NCBI RefSeq assembly: GCF_023100945.1
Contig: NZ_CP064689.1
Span: 248,001 to 312,000 of the forward strand
Length of the DNA stretch: 64,000 nucleotides
Source: Bradyrhizobium sp. 200
GTDB taxonomy: Bacteria > Pseudomonadota > Alphaproteobacteria > Rhizobiales > Xanthobacteraceae
Direction: 5' to 3'
Below, in pieces: positions 24,988 through 34,224 of this stretch. The first letter of the stretch is position 1, and each line of letters opens with the position of its first letter. The notes beneath the pieces are model-generated. The model was given only the letters and a program-made list of their open reading frames with translations. It was not told the DNA's origin and ran no database searches. A program made the position numbers and the translations under genes.

Positions 24988-27429
24988 ATGATGAATCTTG
25001 CTGAATATCGCCATTCCGACACCCGTCTTGCCGACTTCCTGCCTTGGGCAGCCCTGGTCGACGAAGGGATCATCCTGAACAAGGACGGCTCTTTTCAACG
25101 AACGGCGAAATTCCGGGGCCCCGACCTCGACAGCGCGGTGCCAGCTGAGCTTGTCGCCGTCGCAGGTCGTCTGAACAACGCCCTGCGTCGCCTGGGATCA
25201 GGCTGGGCCGTATTCGTTGAGGCGCAGCGTCATTTTGCAGGTGTATATCCCCCGAACACGTTTCCGGATGTAGCGTCCGCGCTGGTCGATGCCGAGCGCA
25301 GAGCCCAGTTCGAAGAGGCGGGCGCACACTATGAGTCCAGCTATTTCCTGACTTTCCTCTATCTGCCGCCGGAGGAGGGTGCCGCCAAGGCAGAGCGTTT
25401 GCTCTATGAGGGTCGCGATCGCACCGTTGGGGCCGACGCTCGCGAGGTGCTCCGTGGGTTTGTCGATCAAACCAGCCGCGTGCTTCAGCTTGTAGAAGGG
25501 TTCATGCCGGATTGCTCCTGGCTCGATGATCAGGACACGCTGACCTACCTACATTCAACGATTTCGACCAAGCGTCATCGCGTTCGAGTACCCGAAATTC
25601 CCATGTACATCGATGCTCTGTTGGCCGACCAGCCGCTTACTGGCGGGCTCGAGCCGATGTTGGGTTCGGCCAATGTGCGGGTTCTTACGATTGTCGGCTT
25701 TCCGGGCACGACGACCCCAGGAATTTTGGATGACTTGAATCGCCTGGCGTTTTCGTATCGCTGGTCGACCCGCGCAATCATGCTCGACAAGACCGATGCC
25801 ACCAAGCTGCTGACCAAGATTCGCCGACAGTGGTTCGCAAAGAGAAAGTCGATTGGCGCCATTCTCAAGGAGGTCATGACCAACGAGGCGTCGACGCTGC
25901 TCGATACCGACGCCCACAACAAGGCCATAGATGCCGACGCGGCCCTGCAGGAACTGGGGTCGGATCAGATCGGACAAGCCTTTGTCACGGCAACTATCAC
26001 CGTCTGGGATGGCGATCCCGGCGCAGCCGATGAAAAGCTGCGGCTGGTCGAGAAGGTCATTCAGGGCCGCGATTTCACCTGCATGATCGAGACGGTGAAC
26101 GCCGTCGAAGCCTGGCTCGGCAGCCTGCCGGGACATGTGTATGCCAATGTGCGGCAGCCGCCGGTTTCGACTCTCAACCTGGCGCATATGATTCCGATGT
26201 CGGCGGTGTGGGCGGGCGAGGCGAGGGATCTGCACTTCAAGGGTCCGCCGCTCCTGTTTGGCAAGACCGAGGGATCGACCCCTTTCCGATTCTCCCTCCA
26301 CGTCGGCGACGTCGGTCATACCCTCGTGGTGGGGCCGACAGGGGCCGGCAAGTCGGTCCTGCTCGCTCTAATGGCGCTGCAGTTCAGGCGTTACCCGAAC
26401 TCTCAGGTTTTTGCGTTCGATTTTGGTGGTTCGATCCGGGCGACCGCACTTGCCATGGATGGCGACTGGCATGATCTCGGCGGTGCATTGTCCGACGGGA
26501 GCGAAAACCTCGTCGCGTTGCAACCTCTGGCCTGGATCGACGACGCTTCCGAGCGAGGATGGGCCACGGAATGGATCGGCGCGATCCTGGCACGGGAGAA
26601 AGTTGAGATCACCCCGGAGGTCAAGGACCATCTCTGGTCAGCATTGACGTCTCTCGCCTCGGCGCCGATGCAGGAACGCACTCTGACGGGTCTGTCAGTC
26701 CTGCTGCAATCCAATTCTATGAAGCGTGCCTTACAACCTTATTGCCTGGGCGGTCCGTCCGGGCGCCTGCTTGATGTCGAATTCGAGCGCCTTGGCGAGG
26801 CCTCGGTCCAGGCGTTTGAAACCGAAGGGTTGATCGGAACGAGCGCGGCCCCGGCCGTGCTGGCGTACCTCTTTCATCGGATCGGGGACCGTCTCGACGG
26901 CCGGCCCACACTTCTTATTGTCGATGAGGGTTGGCTTGCCCTCGACGATGAAGATTTTGCCGGCCAGCTCCGGGAGTGGCTGAAGACGCTTCGGAAGAAA
27001 AATGCGTCCGTCATTTTCGCTACCCAATCACTTTCAGACATCGATGGTTCCGCGATCGCGCCAGCGATCATTGAAAGCTGCCCAACGCGCCTGTTGCTGC
27101 CAAACGAACGAGCGATCGAGCCGCAGATATCAGCCATCTACCGGCGCTTCGGCCTTAACGATCGACAGATCGAACTTCTGAGCCGGGCAACGCCGAAACG
27201 CGACTACTACTGTCAATCTCGCCGCGGCAACCGGATGTTCGAGCTCGGGCTTGGTGAAGTTGCGCTCGCCTTTACAGCAGCTTCCTCCAAAACCGACCAG
27301 GCCGCCATTGAGCGGCTACTTGCCGAGCACGGCCGTGACGGCTTCGTGCCCGCCTGGCTCCAGCACCGTGACGTCGCCTGGGCCACAGGCCTGATCCCCA
27401 ATCTTGGCAATCTGGAGAGATCACTATGA
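24988..27429 (+). CDS. trbE: TrbE secretion ATPase (VirB4-like)
   Basis: An 813-residue ATPase, normal for the family, starting at ATG 24988 (or 24991). The N-terminal domain begins MNLAEYRHSDTRLADFLPW. The C-terminal domain has Walker A VGPTGAGKSVLLALMALQ near residue 450, Walker B LLIVDEGWLALDDEDFAG and the motif VIFATQSLSDIDGS. TrbE is the main energy supplier of the mating channel. Its stop overlaps the trbJ start (ATGA). Confidence 0.95.
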   Translation: MMNLAEYRHSDTRLADFLPWAALVDEGIILNKDGSFQRTAKFRGPDLDSAVPAELVAVAGRLNNALRRLGSGWAVFVEAQRHFAGVYPPNTFPDVASALVDAERRAQFEEAGAHYESSYFLTFLYLPPEEGAAKAERLLYEGRDRTVGADAREVLRGFVDQTSRVLQLVEGFMPDCSWLDDQDTLTYLHSTISTKRHRVRVPEIPMYIDALLADQPLTGGLEPMLGSANVRVLTIVGFPGTTTPGILDDLNRLAFSYRWSTRAIMLDKTDATKLLTKIRRQWFAKRKSIGAILKEVMTNEASTLLDTDAHNKAIDADAALQELGSDQIGQAFVTATITVWDGDPGAADEKLRLVEKVIQGRDFTCMIETVNAVEAWLGSLPGHVYANVRQPPVSTLNLAHMIPMSAVWAGEARDLHFKGPPLLFGKTEGSTPFRFSLHVGDVGHTLVVGPTGAGKSVLLALMALQFRRYPNSQVFAFDFGGSIRATALAMDGDWHDLGGALSDGSENLVALQPLAWIDDASERGWATEWIGAILAREKVEITPEVKDHLWSALTSLASAPMQERTLTGLSVLLQSNSMKRALQPYCLGGPSGRLLDVEFERLGEASVQAFETEGLIGTSAAPAVLAYLFHRIGDRLDGRPTLLIVDEGWLALDDEDFAGQLREWLKTLRKKNASVIFATQSLSDIDGSAIAPAIIESCPTRLLLPNERAIEPQISAIYRRFGLNDRQIELLSRATPKRDYYCQSRRGNRMFELGLGEVALAFTAASSKTDQAAIERLLAEHGRDGFVPAWLQHRDVAWATGLIPNLGNLERSL

Positions 27430-28157
27430 GGCGTCTTAGCTCATTGTTGGCCGCTGGGACCATCGCCCTCACGCTTGGCGTCACAGCGCCCGCACGGGCG
27501 CAGTTAATCGTCTTTGACCCCAACAATTACGTCCAGAACGTCCTGACCGCCGCGCGGGAACTCCAGCAGATCAACAATCAGATCACCTCGTTGCAGAACC
27601 AGGCGCAGATGCTGATCAATCAGGCAAAGAATCTAGCAAACCTGCCGTATTCATCGCTGCAGCAGCTACAATCATCGATCCAGCGTACCCAGCAATTGCT
27701 GGCCCAGGCTCAGCGCATCGCTTACGACGTTCAGCAGATCGATCGCGCGTTCTCGACCAGCTATGCGCCGGCCACCGGCGGCCAGCCGAACCAGGTGTTA
27801 ATTGCCAACGCTCAATCGCGTTGGCAGAATTCTGTTGCCGCGCTGCAGGACGCGCTCCGGGTTCAGGCCGGCGTCGTCGGCAACCTCGACACCAACCGCA
27901 TCCAGACGTCTGCGCTCGTAACATCGAGCCAGGGTGCCAGCGGCGCTTTGCAGGCAACCCAAGCAGGCAATCAGATCCTCGCGCTTCAGGCCCAACAACT
28001 CGCCGATCTAACGGCTGCCTTTGCTGCTCAGGGCAGGGCGCAGAGCCTTGAAGCAGCGCAGCGCGCGACCGCGCAAGACCAAGGCCGAGAGCAGCTCCGG
28101 CGGTTTCTGACGCCGGGACAGGGCTATCAATCCCAAGACGTGCGGATGTTCCATTAA
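27426..28157 (+). CDS. trbJ: TrbJ (VirB5-like)
   Basis: A 243-residue exported protein. A signal peptide (MRRLSSLLAAGTIALTLGVT to ARAQ) precedes the conserved opening LIVFDPNNYVQNVLTAAREL. A Gln/Asn-rich helical body follows (LQQINNQITSLQNQAQMLIN), a predicted coiled coil. VirB5-type proteins sit at the pilus tip; TrbJ is needed for mating-pair formation. Coupled on both sides by short overlaps. Confidence 0.93.
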   Translation: MRRLSSLLAAGTIALTLGVTAPARAQLIVFDPNNYVQNVLTAARELQQINNQITSLQNQAQMLINQAKNLANLPYSSLQQLQSSIQRTQQLLAQAQRIAYDVQQIDRAFSTSYAPATGGQPNQVLIANAQSRWQNSVAALQDALRVQAGVVGNLDTNRIQTSALVTSSQGASGALQATQAGNQILALQAQQLADLTAAFAAQGRAQSLEAAQRATAQDQGREQLRRFLTPGQGYQSQDVRMFH

Positions 28158-28528
28158 TGACCGATGTAAGAGCGTTCAAAGCGTTGTCGCTGGCCGCGAC
28201 AGTCGTGGTGTTGGTCGTCGCGGCATGCACGATACAGCTTCGTGGTGGAGAAGACGCTTCCTCGCCGCCGAAGGCAGAGCAGACATCGGACGCTGATGAT
28301 TCCGACCTCGTCCGCTGCCGCAACGTCACTATCGAAGAAGCGGCTAGGTATCACCATTGCCAGGAGATTTGGGCCAAAAACCGGCGTCGCTTCCTTGGCA
28401 AGAAGGACGGTGCCGCAGGTTCCGGGCGGGTTGATCCAGCCACCAGCTTGACGACCGCACCAAAGGATCAGAGTCGGATGCCGCAAGGGTATCCCTCAGC
28501 TCAGATGCCTGAGGTGAACAAGCCATGA
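28157..28528 (+). CDS. TrbK-like lipoprotein, putative entry exclusion
   Basis: A 123-residue protein with a short hydrophobic N-terminus and a lipobox ending at Cys24 (LVVAAC). The mature part is hydrophilic with CRNVTIEEAARYHHCQEIW, a two-cysteine block typical of the alternative TrbK family found between trbJ and trbL in alphaproteobacterial ICEs. IncP TrbK excludes entry of the same element into a cell that already has it; sequence similarity to that protein is low, so the role rests on position and family. One-base overlap with trbJ, four-base overlap with trbL. Confidence 0.75.
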   Translation: MTDVRAFKALSLAATVVVLVVAACTIQLRGGEDASSPPKAEQTSDADDSDLVRCRNVTIEEAARYHHCQEIWAKNRRRFLGKKDGAAGSGRVDPATSLTTAPKDQSRMPQGYPSAQMPEVNKP

Positions 28529-29751
28529 CCGGTGCCGGAGTCATCGATCAATTCCTGGAAACGTTCACGCGTTACATCGATAACGGCTTTGGGCTGCTGG
28601 GGGGCGACGTCGGATATCTCGCAACGACCTTGGCCGCGATCGACATTACACTCGCAGCGCTGTTCTGGAGCTGGGGAACAGACGAGGACATCATCGCGCG
28701 CCTTGTCAAGAAGACGCTCTTCGTCAGCGTCTTTGCTTACCTCATCGGCAACTGGAATAATCTCGCGCGCATCGTCTTCGAGAGCTTTGCGGGACTTGGA
28801 CTGAAGGCATCCGGCGCAAGCCTGTCGTCAGCAGATTTCCTACGACCCGGACGAATTGCTCAAGTCGGCCTCGATGCCGGCCGACCGCTGCTTGATTCGA
28901 TCTCGAACTTGATGGGTTACATCAGCTTCTTCGAGAATTTCGTCCAAATCGTCGTCCTCTTGTTCGCATGGGTCGTCGTGCTGCTCGCCTTTTTCATTCT
29001 GGCCATCCAGCTCTTCGTCACCCTGATTGAATTCAAGCTGACGACGCTTGCCGGATTCGTACTCATTCCCTTCGGTCTGTTTGGCAAGACCGCATTCGCG
29101 GCCGAACGCGTCTTGGGTAACGTCATATCTTCCGGAATCAAGGTCCTGGTCTTGGCCGTTATCGTCGGCATCGGCTCGACGCTGTTCTCGCAATTCACCT
29201 CGGGCTTCGGCGGTGCACAGCCTACCATCGAAGACGCGATGACGCTCGTACTCGCAGCGCTCTCGTTGTTGGGTCTCGGTATCTTCGGTCCAGGAATCGC
29301 AAATGGCCTGGTGTCCGGCGGACCGCAACTCGGCGCCGGCGCCGCGATTGGAACGGGCCTTGCTGCTGGTGGCGTTGTTGCGGCAGGTGCCGGTCTTGCC
29401 GCTGGTGGTGCGGGCCTTGCCGGCGGAGCGATCGCAGGTGCTGCGCGCGGTGGCGGCGCCGTCTTGAGCGGAGCATCCGCAGCTTATCGAAGCGGCGGAC
29501 TTGCAGGCGTCGCTGAAGCGGGTGCTTCCGCTGCCATGAGTCCCCTGCGCCGAGCCGCGGCTGCATTCGGTAGTGGACAAACGGGTGAGCCGGACGCGAA
29601 CGCTTCAGCGGATGGGCAACCCGATTGGGCACGGCGCATGAAGCGCGCCCAGACCGTTCGGCATGGCGCGTCCGCGGCCGGCCATGCAGTTCGTTCTGGC
29701 GACCATGGTGGGAGCGGCGCTTCCGTCAACCTTTCCGAAGGAGAGCGCTGA
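28525..29751 (+). CDS. trbL: TrbL (VirB6-like)
   Basis: A 408-residue polytopic inner-membrane channel component. It opens with GVIDQFLETFTRYIDNGFGLL and has five or six hydrophobic segments up to about residue 265. A long Gly/Ala-rich stretch (about 265-345) and a charged tail follow, as in other TrbL proteins. It starts four bases inside the trbK-like gene. A 103-bp gap without an open frame of interest separates it from trbF. Confidence 0.93.
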   Translation: MTGAGVIDQFLETFTRYIDNGFGLLGGDVGYLATTLAAIDITLAALFWSWGTDEDIIARLVKKTLFVSVFAYLIGNWNNLARIVFESFAGLGLKASGASLSSADFLRPGRIAQVGLDAGRPLLDSISNLMGYISFFENFVQIVVLLFAWVVVLLAFFILAIQLFVTLIEFKLTTLAGFVLIPFGLFGKTAFAAERVLGNVISSGIKVLVLAVIVGIGSTLFSQFTSGFGGAQPTIEDAMTLVLAALSLLGLGIFGPGIANGLVSGGPQLGAGAAIGTGLAAGGVVAAGAGLAAGGAGLAGGAIAGAARGGGAVLSGASAAYRSGGLAGVAEAGASAAMSPLRRAAAAFGSGQTGEPDANASADGQPDWARRMKRAQTVRHGASAAGHAVRSGDHGGSGASVNLSEGER

Positions 29752-29854
29752 CACGGCCAAGCGTCGCTTTCAACACCGGCCGCGGGCAAGAACGCCGCAA
29801 CCCGGATGCCGCACGACTTCAAACCGGACCACTCGATCTCAGGGGCAATAATCC

Positions 29855-30538
29855 ATGTTCAAACGACCATCCGTTCATTACGGGCGCATGCCCGAACCCG
29901 TCACACCTTACCAAAAGGCAGCGCAGGTCTGGGATGAACGCATTGGATCCGCCCGCATACAAGCCAAAAATTGGCGCTTGATGGCGTTCGGTTGCCTGAT
30001 GCTGTCGGCAGGTCTCGCCGGGGGACTCGTTTGGCAATCGAGCCAAGGATCGATCACGCCCTGGGTGGTCGAGGTCGATCGTCTCGGCCAGGCCCAAAGG
30101 GTCGCCCCGGCCAACGTCGACTATCAACCCACCGATGCTCAGATCGCCTACCACTTGGCGCGTTTTATCGAAGACGTCAGAGGCCTGCCGGCCGACGGTA
30201 TCGTGCTGCGCCAGAATTGGCTTCGGGCCTATGACTTTACGACCGATCGCGGCGCGGCCGCGCTCAACGACTATGCACGTAACAACGATCCATTTGCCAA
30301 GCTGGGTAAAGCGCAGATCTCCGTCGATGTCTCGAGCGTCATCCGTGCTTCTCCGGACAGCTTTCGGGTCGCATGGACCCAACGCGCATTCGACAACGGC
30401 TCGTTGAGCTCCACCGAGCGCTGGACCGCCATTCTTACGGTCGTGATTGAAACGCCGCGCGATGCCGAGCGCCTGCGTAAGAATCCCCTTGGCGTCTACG
30501 TCCGCGCCATCAACTGGTCAAAGGAGTTGAGTCAGTGA
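29855..30538 (+). CDS. trbF: TrbF (VirB8-like)
   Basis: A 227-residue inner-membrane protein with a short cytoplasmic start (MPEPVTPYQKAAQVWDERIG), one membrane segment near residues 42-65 and a periplasmic VirB8-like domain containing WVVEVDRLGQ and FRVAWTQRAFDNGSL. It nucleates assembly of the channel with TrbG and TrbI. ATG 29855 follows AGGGG. The gene end overlaps trbG by four bases. Confidence 0.93.
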   Translation: MFKRPSVHYGRMPEPVTPYQKAAQVWDERIGSARIQAKNWRLMAFGCLMLSAGLAGGLVWQSSQGSITPWVVEVDRLGQAQRVAPANVDYQPTDAQIAYHLARFIEDVRGLPADGIVLRQNWLRAYDFTTDRGAAALNDYARNNDPFAKLGKAQISVDVSSVIRASPDSFRVAWTQRAFDNGSLSSTERWTAILTVVIETPRDAERLRKNPLGVYVRAINWSKELSQ

Positions 30539-31569
30539 CCAATACGACGCCCGACGCGTATTCGAAGTTTCCACTCACACATCGTAGCTTCAACTCGACC
30601 TGGTCCGAATTCGTGACCTCGAAGCGAGCGCTCCTGTCCGCGATTCTGCTTTGTATGTCGGCTCTCGGTGGGTGCGCGACCTACGTTCCGCCGGAGATTA
30701 GCTATGACAAGGAGGTTCCGCCGTTGCCGGCGCCTCCAGTGGCTCTCGACGACAGACAGCGGCCGCTTCACGTTCCACCGCTTTGGAAGCCAGTTCTTGG
30801 CGGCAATTCGCGAGCCAAGGAAGAGGCTGAACCTGTGACCCGGGTTGAGACAGCAAACAGTGCGGCGCGCGTCGAACCGCGCAAGAAGGGATATTTCAAC
30901 GCGGCCCAGATCTACGCGTACAGCCCCGGGGCGCTCTACCAAGTTTACGCCGCGCCCGGCCAGATCACGGATATTGCGCTCGAAGAGGGAGAGCTGTTGA
31001 CGGGATCAGGACCAATCGCGGCCGGAGACACAGTGCGCTGGGTTGTGGGCGATACCGAGAGCGGGAGTGGTGATACGCGGCGCATCCACATCCTGGTGAA
31101 GCCGACCCGCGCTTCGATCGAAACCAACCTCGTCGTCAACACCGACCGGCGCACCTACCTGATCGAGCTCCGCTCCCGCGAGCGCCCTTACATGCCATCC
31201 GTTGCCTGGTACTATCCGGAAACCGTTCGCGAACGTTCGCGATCGGCCACCCTGAGACCCGTTCTTCCGGATCCGGCGCAGCGTGTCTTTCGTTACGCGA
31301 TCGAAGGGGACAACCCACCCTGGCGGCCGCTTTCCGCGTATGACGATGGCCGTAAAGTCTATGTCGAATTCCCGCAAGGGATTGTTCAAGGCGAGATGCC
31401 ACCGCTCTTCGTGATCGGGCCCGACGGCAAGACCGAACTCGTCAACTATCGCGTCTACGGCAATGTGTTGATCGTGGATCGGCTGTTTGCAGCCGCAGAA
31501 CTGCGGCTCGGGGGTGAGCACCAGCGGAAGGTCAAAATTGTCAGGACTGACGGGAGGCCGTCGTCGTGA
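30535..31569 (+). CDS. trbG: TrbG (VirB9-like)
   Basis: A 344-residue protein from GTG 30535. A hydrophobic N-terminus ends in a lipobox LGGC (Cys47), unusual in VirB9 proteins but common in TrbG. A Pro-rich segment follows, then the VirB9/CagX core: PGQITDIALEEGE, TRRIHILVKPTRA, NTDRRTYLIELRS and RVYGNVLIVDRLFAAAELRLG. Periplasmic part of the outer-membrane core complex. Overlaps trbI by four bases (GTGA). Confidence 0.95.
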   Translation: MTNTTPDAYSKFPLTHRSFNSTWSEFVTSKRALLSAILLCMSALGGCATYVPPEISYDKEVPPLPAPPVALDDRQRPLHVPPLWKPVLGGNSRAKEEAEPVTRVETANSAARVEPRKKGYFNAAQIYAYSPGALYQVYAAPGQITDIALEEGELLTGSGPIAAGDTVRWVVGDTESGSGDTRRIHILVKPTRASIETNLVVNTDRRTYLIELRSRERPYMPSVAWYYPETVRERSRSATLRPVLPDPAQRVFRYAIEGDNPPWRPLSAYDDGRKVYVEFPQGIVQGEMPPLFVIGPDGKTELVNYRVYGNVLIVDRLFAAAELRLGGEHQRKVKIVRTDGRPSS

Positions 31570-32786
31570 ATACCCAGAATGGAAACGATCGCGAGAAGGC
31601 GATTCCGCTGCAAACACAGGACGGGCAGTCTAGGAGCTTCCGATTAAGAGCGGAGCATCCGCGCGTGACACGATTGTCGCGGAAGGTTCTGGCGGGAGGA
31701 AGCGCGATTGCCTTGCTTGTCATCGGCGGCGCCGTGTTGTGGTCGTTACAAAGCAATCGCTCCCGAAACCAGGCGGCCGATGAGCTTTACAGCACCGACC
31801 ATCATAACGTCGCCGACGGCATCACGGCGCTGCCGAAAGACTACGCGGGTGTGGCACGCCAAGCGATCCCGCAACTCGGTCCGCCGCTCCCTGGAGATCT
31901 CGGCCGGCCAATTCTTGCTGCTCAGGGCCAGTCGCCGACGATCGGCGCTACAGTTCCGGATGCGGAACAGCAGCGCCGGGACCAGGAAACCGAAGCAGCC
32001 CGAGTAAGCCATTTGTTCGCTTCGACCAATGGGAGAGAAGTACGTCCGCCTGCTACCGCGGCTCAGGGGAACGACCGCAATGCTCCATCGGTCTCGACTA
32101 CCAATAGCGACGAAGGATCTGCGCAGAACGGTCAGGACAGAAAGCTTGCCTTCGTCAACGCATCCGTGGATCGCCGTACAGTAAGCCCCGACCGCATCAC
32201 CAAGCCGGCTTCACCGTATATCGTGCAGGCTGGAACGGTCATTCCGGGAGCCCTGATCACCGGAATACGATCGGATCTTCCAGGCCAAATCGCCGCGCAG
32301 GTAACAGAAAGCGTTTTCGATTCGCCGACCGGGCGCCTTCTGCTCGTCCCGCAGGGGGCGCGTCTGATCGGCATTTACGACAGCCAGATCGCATTCGGTC
32401 AATCGCGCGTGCTGCTGGTTTGGACGCGGCTAATTATGCCGAACGGTCGCTCGATCGTGCTGGAGCGCCAGCAGGGCGCTGATGCCGCGGGATACTCTGG
32501 GCTGCAAGATGAGGTCGATAATCATTGGGGCGAACTGCTCAAAGCCGCCACTCTTTCCACGCTTTTGGCTGTGGGCACCGAACTCGGTGCGGGCTCCGAC
32601 ACCAACAGCCATGATAGTTCTATCATCCAGGCACTACGGCGCGGAGCAGGGGACTCGCTAAATCAGACGGGCCAGCAGGTTGTCCGTCGCAGCCTCAATA
32701 TTCAGCCGACGCTGACCATTCGTCCGGGATTTCCGGTGCGGGTTATCGTCAATCGCGATCTCGTTCTCGAACCGTATAAAGGGTGA
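31566..32786 (+). CDS. trbI: TrbI (VirB10-like)
   Basis: A 406-residue protein from GTG 31566. One membrane segment at about 40-62 is followed by a periplasmic region. The VirB10 core starts at YIVQAGTVIPGALITGIRSD, with LLVPQGARLIGIYDS, DEVDNHWGELLKAATLSTLL and the end IRPGFPVRVIVNRDLVLEPY. It spans from inner to outer membrane and gates the channel. Last of the trb set in this element; DUF2274 gene follows at once. Confidence 0.95.
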   Translation: MNTQNGNDREKAIPLQTQDGQSRSFRLRAEHPRVTRLSRKVLAGGSAIALLVIGGAVLWSLQSNRSRNQAADELYSTDHHNVADGITALPKDYAGVARQAIPQLGPPLPGDLGRPILAAQGQSPTIGATVPDAEQQRRDQETEAARVSHLFASTNGREVRPPATAAQGNDRNAPSVSTTNSDEGSAQNGQDRKLAFVNASVDRRTVSPDRITKPASPYIVQAGTVIPGALITGIRSDLPGQIAAQVTESVFDSPTGRLLLVPQGARLIGIYDSQIAFGQSRVLLVWTRLIMPNGRSIVLERQQGADAAGYSGLQDEVDNHWGELLKAATLSTLLAVGTELGAGSDTNSHDSSIIQALRRGAGDSLNQTGQQVVRRSLNIQPTLTIRPGFPVRVIVNRDLVLEPYKG

Positions 32787-32791
32787 GCAAC

Positions 32792-33034
32792 ATGGCCAAG
32801 CTCAAGATTGGGGCGCTTGCGGACGACAAACCTATCAAAGTTAGTGTCGAATTGCCCGCCACCGTGTATCGAGATCTGGTGGCCTATGCGGAAGCCCTTG
32901 CCCTTGAGACAGGTCAGAAGATCAGTGATCCAAACAAGCTGATCGCGCCTATGCTAACACGCTTCATGGCGACGGATCGAGCATTTGCGAAACGCCGGCG
33001 TGCGGCTTATGGAGTCGAGGCCGGGGAGGGATAG
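32792..33034 (+). CDS. DUF2274 small protein
   Basis: An 80-residue protein from ATG 32792, preceded by AAAGGG; the alternative GTG 32783 overlaps the trbI stop. The opening AKLKIGALADDKPIKVSVEL, then ATVYRDLVAYAEALA and LIAPMLTRFMATDRAFA, is that of DUF2274, a family nearly always placed after trbI in these ICEs. The fold resembles a ribbon-helix-helix protein, so DNA binding is possible. Its 3' end overlaps the convergent LysR gene by 28 bp, indicating a junction between backbone and cargo. Confidence 0.85.
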   Translation: MAKLKIGALADDKPIKVSVELPATVYRDLVAYAEALALETGQKISDPNKLIAPMLTRFMATDRAFAKRRRAAYGVEAGEG

Positions 33035-33957
33035 CGTTCGGCCAAAAGATTGAGGAAGTTGTCTAGGGCTGGATTTTCGTTGTCGGCCCGCCAGTGTGCG
33101 GAAAAACCTATTCGGGTCGATCCCGCTCCATCGCGCAATTCGCGATAGACCAAACCAGCAAAACTCGCGCCAGTTTCTGATTCCATCACGAGGCTGATCC
33201 CAAGGCCCATGCTGATGAGACTCTTGATAATGCCTCGACTGACGTCGTGCCTCTCGATTTTGGGTCGGCCCTCGGAAGACATAAGCTTTGATATCAAGAG
33301 GTCCTCAAGCTCACGCCCCGGATCGTACTGGCTCAGCAGTACGGTCTCATTTCGAAGATCGGTCCAGTATACAACCTCGCGCGCCGCCAATGGATGATCT
33401 TGTGGCAACGAAATCAGGATGCGTTCGCTCCAGAGCGGCAGGATTTTATTGTCTAGCGACGGCGTCTCTCCGGTGATGATCAAAAGGTCCAGCATGCCGT
33501 TCCGGAGAGCTGCCATTAGACGAGCCCGAGAGCGCTCCATCGTCGCTATTTCGATATCCCGAAAACGCCTTTTGAAGTCGAGCAAAGTGGCCCGTAAGTT
33601 GCCAGCAGAAATGGAGGTACAAAAGCCGACCGAGAGATGGCCAGTCTCACGCCGACTATCGGACTTCGCTGTTAAGACGAGAGTGTCAATCTGTTCGAGG
33701 ACCATTCTCGCCGTTCGCAATACATTTCGTCCAGCAGGCGTTGGACTCACTCCGCTGCTTGAGCGCTCAAATAACGCTATGCCGATCGAATGTTCGAGGT
33801 AGCTGATTGACCGGCTGAGCATCGAATGTCGAACAGAGAGCAACTCTGCGGCTTGTCGAAAACTGCCGCAGTCGGCCGCAGCAATTGCAAACCGCAGATG
33901 GTGCACCTCAATCCTGGTTGCTTGAAAAGGGATATCGTTTGATCTGGTAGCGCTCAC
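33007..33957 (-). CDS. LysR-family transcriptional regulator
   Basis: A 316-residue regulator. The N-terminal winged helix reads HHLRFAIAAADCGSFRQAAELL ... HSMLSRSISYLEHSIGIALFERSS (given in parts: CGSFRQAAELL, SRSISYLEHSIGIALF), normal for LysR. The co-inducer domain follows (about 100-300). It is the leftmost gene of the catabolic cargo and convergent with DUF2274. Its target is not obvious: the upstream stretch to 34224 has no divergent gene, so it may act on the cargo genes or be a remnant of another unit. Confidence 0.88.
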   Translation of the reverse strand: MSATRSNDIPFQATRIEVHHLRFAIAAADCGSFRQAAELLSVRHSMLSRSISYLEHSIGIALFERSSSGVSPTPAGRNVLRTARMVLEQIDTLVLTAKSDSRRETGHLSVGFCTSISAGNLRATLLDFKRRFRDIEIATMERSRARLMAALRNGMLDLLIITGETPSLDNKILPLWSERILISLPQDHPLAAREVVYWTDLRNETVLLSQYDPGRELEDLLISKLMSSEGRPKIERHDVSRGIIKSLISMGLGISLVMESETGASFAGLVYRELRDGAGSTRIGFSAHWRADNENPALDNFLNLLAERYPSPASTP

Positions 33958-34224
33958 GCTTCGAGCCTCGATTTGCGAACAGTCCTCAAGATCAATGCGG
34001 CTCGTTCCAGAACTGCGAACGGCCGTTTAAGTCGGACGTCTCAGCCCCGAATGGCAGTGTTCGCAAGCTGGTCGCCAGCTTCGCCCTTAGCTTCTTCCGC
34101 TACTACCGGCGGAGATATTCGCATAACCCGCGACTGCCAACGCAACGCTAAGTCCATTTGGTTCGCCGATCCGCCGAAACGGCCACATTGCACGGTGCAA
34201 AAAATCACTCCACGCAGGCGTCGG
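33958..34224. other. Intergenic stretch between LysR and EamA genes
   Basis: About 270 bp without a supported gene. The minus strand between about 34041 and 34200 reads like old coding sequence (for example MDLALRWQSRV and ISPPVVAEEAKGEAGDQL) in a frame that overlaps the EamA 3' end, perhaps a remnant of a transposon-related gene. The family is not recognised. Confidence 0.3.
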
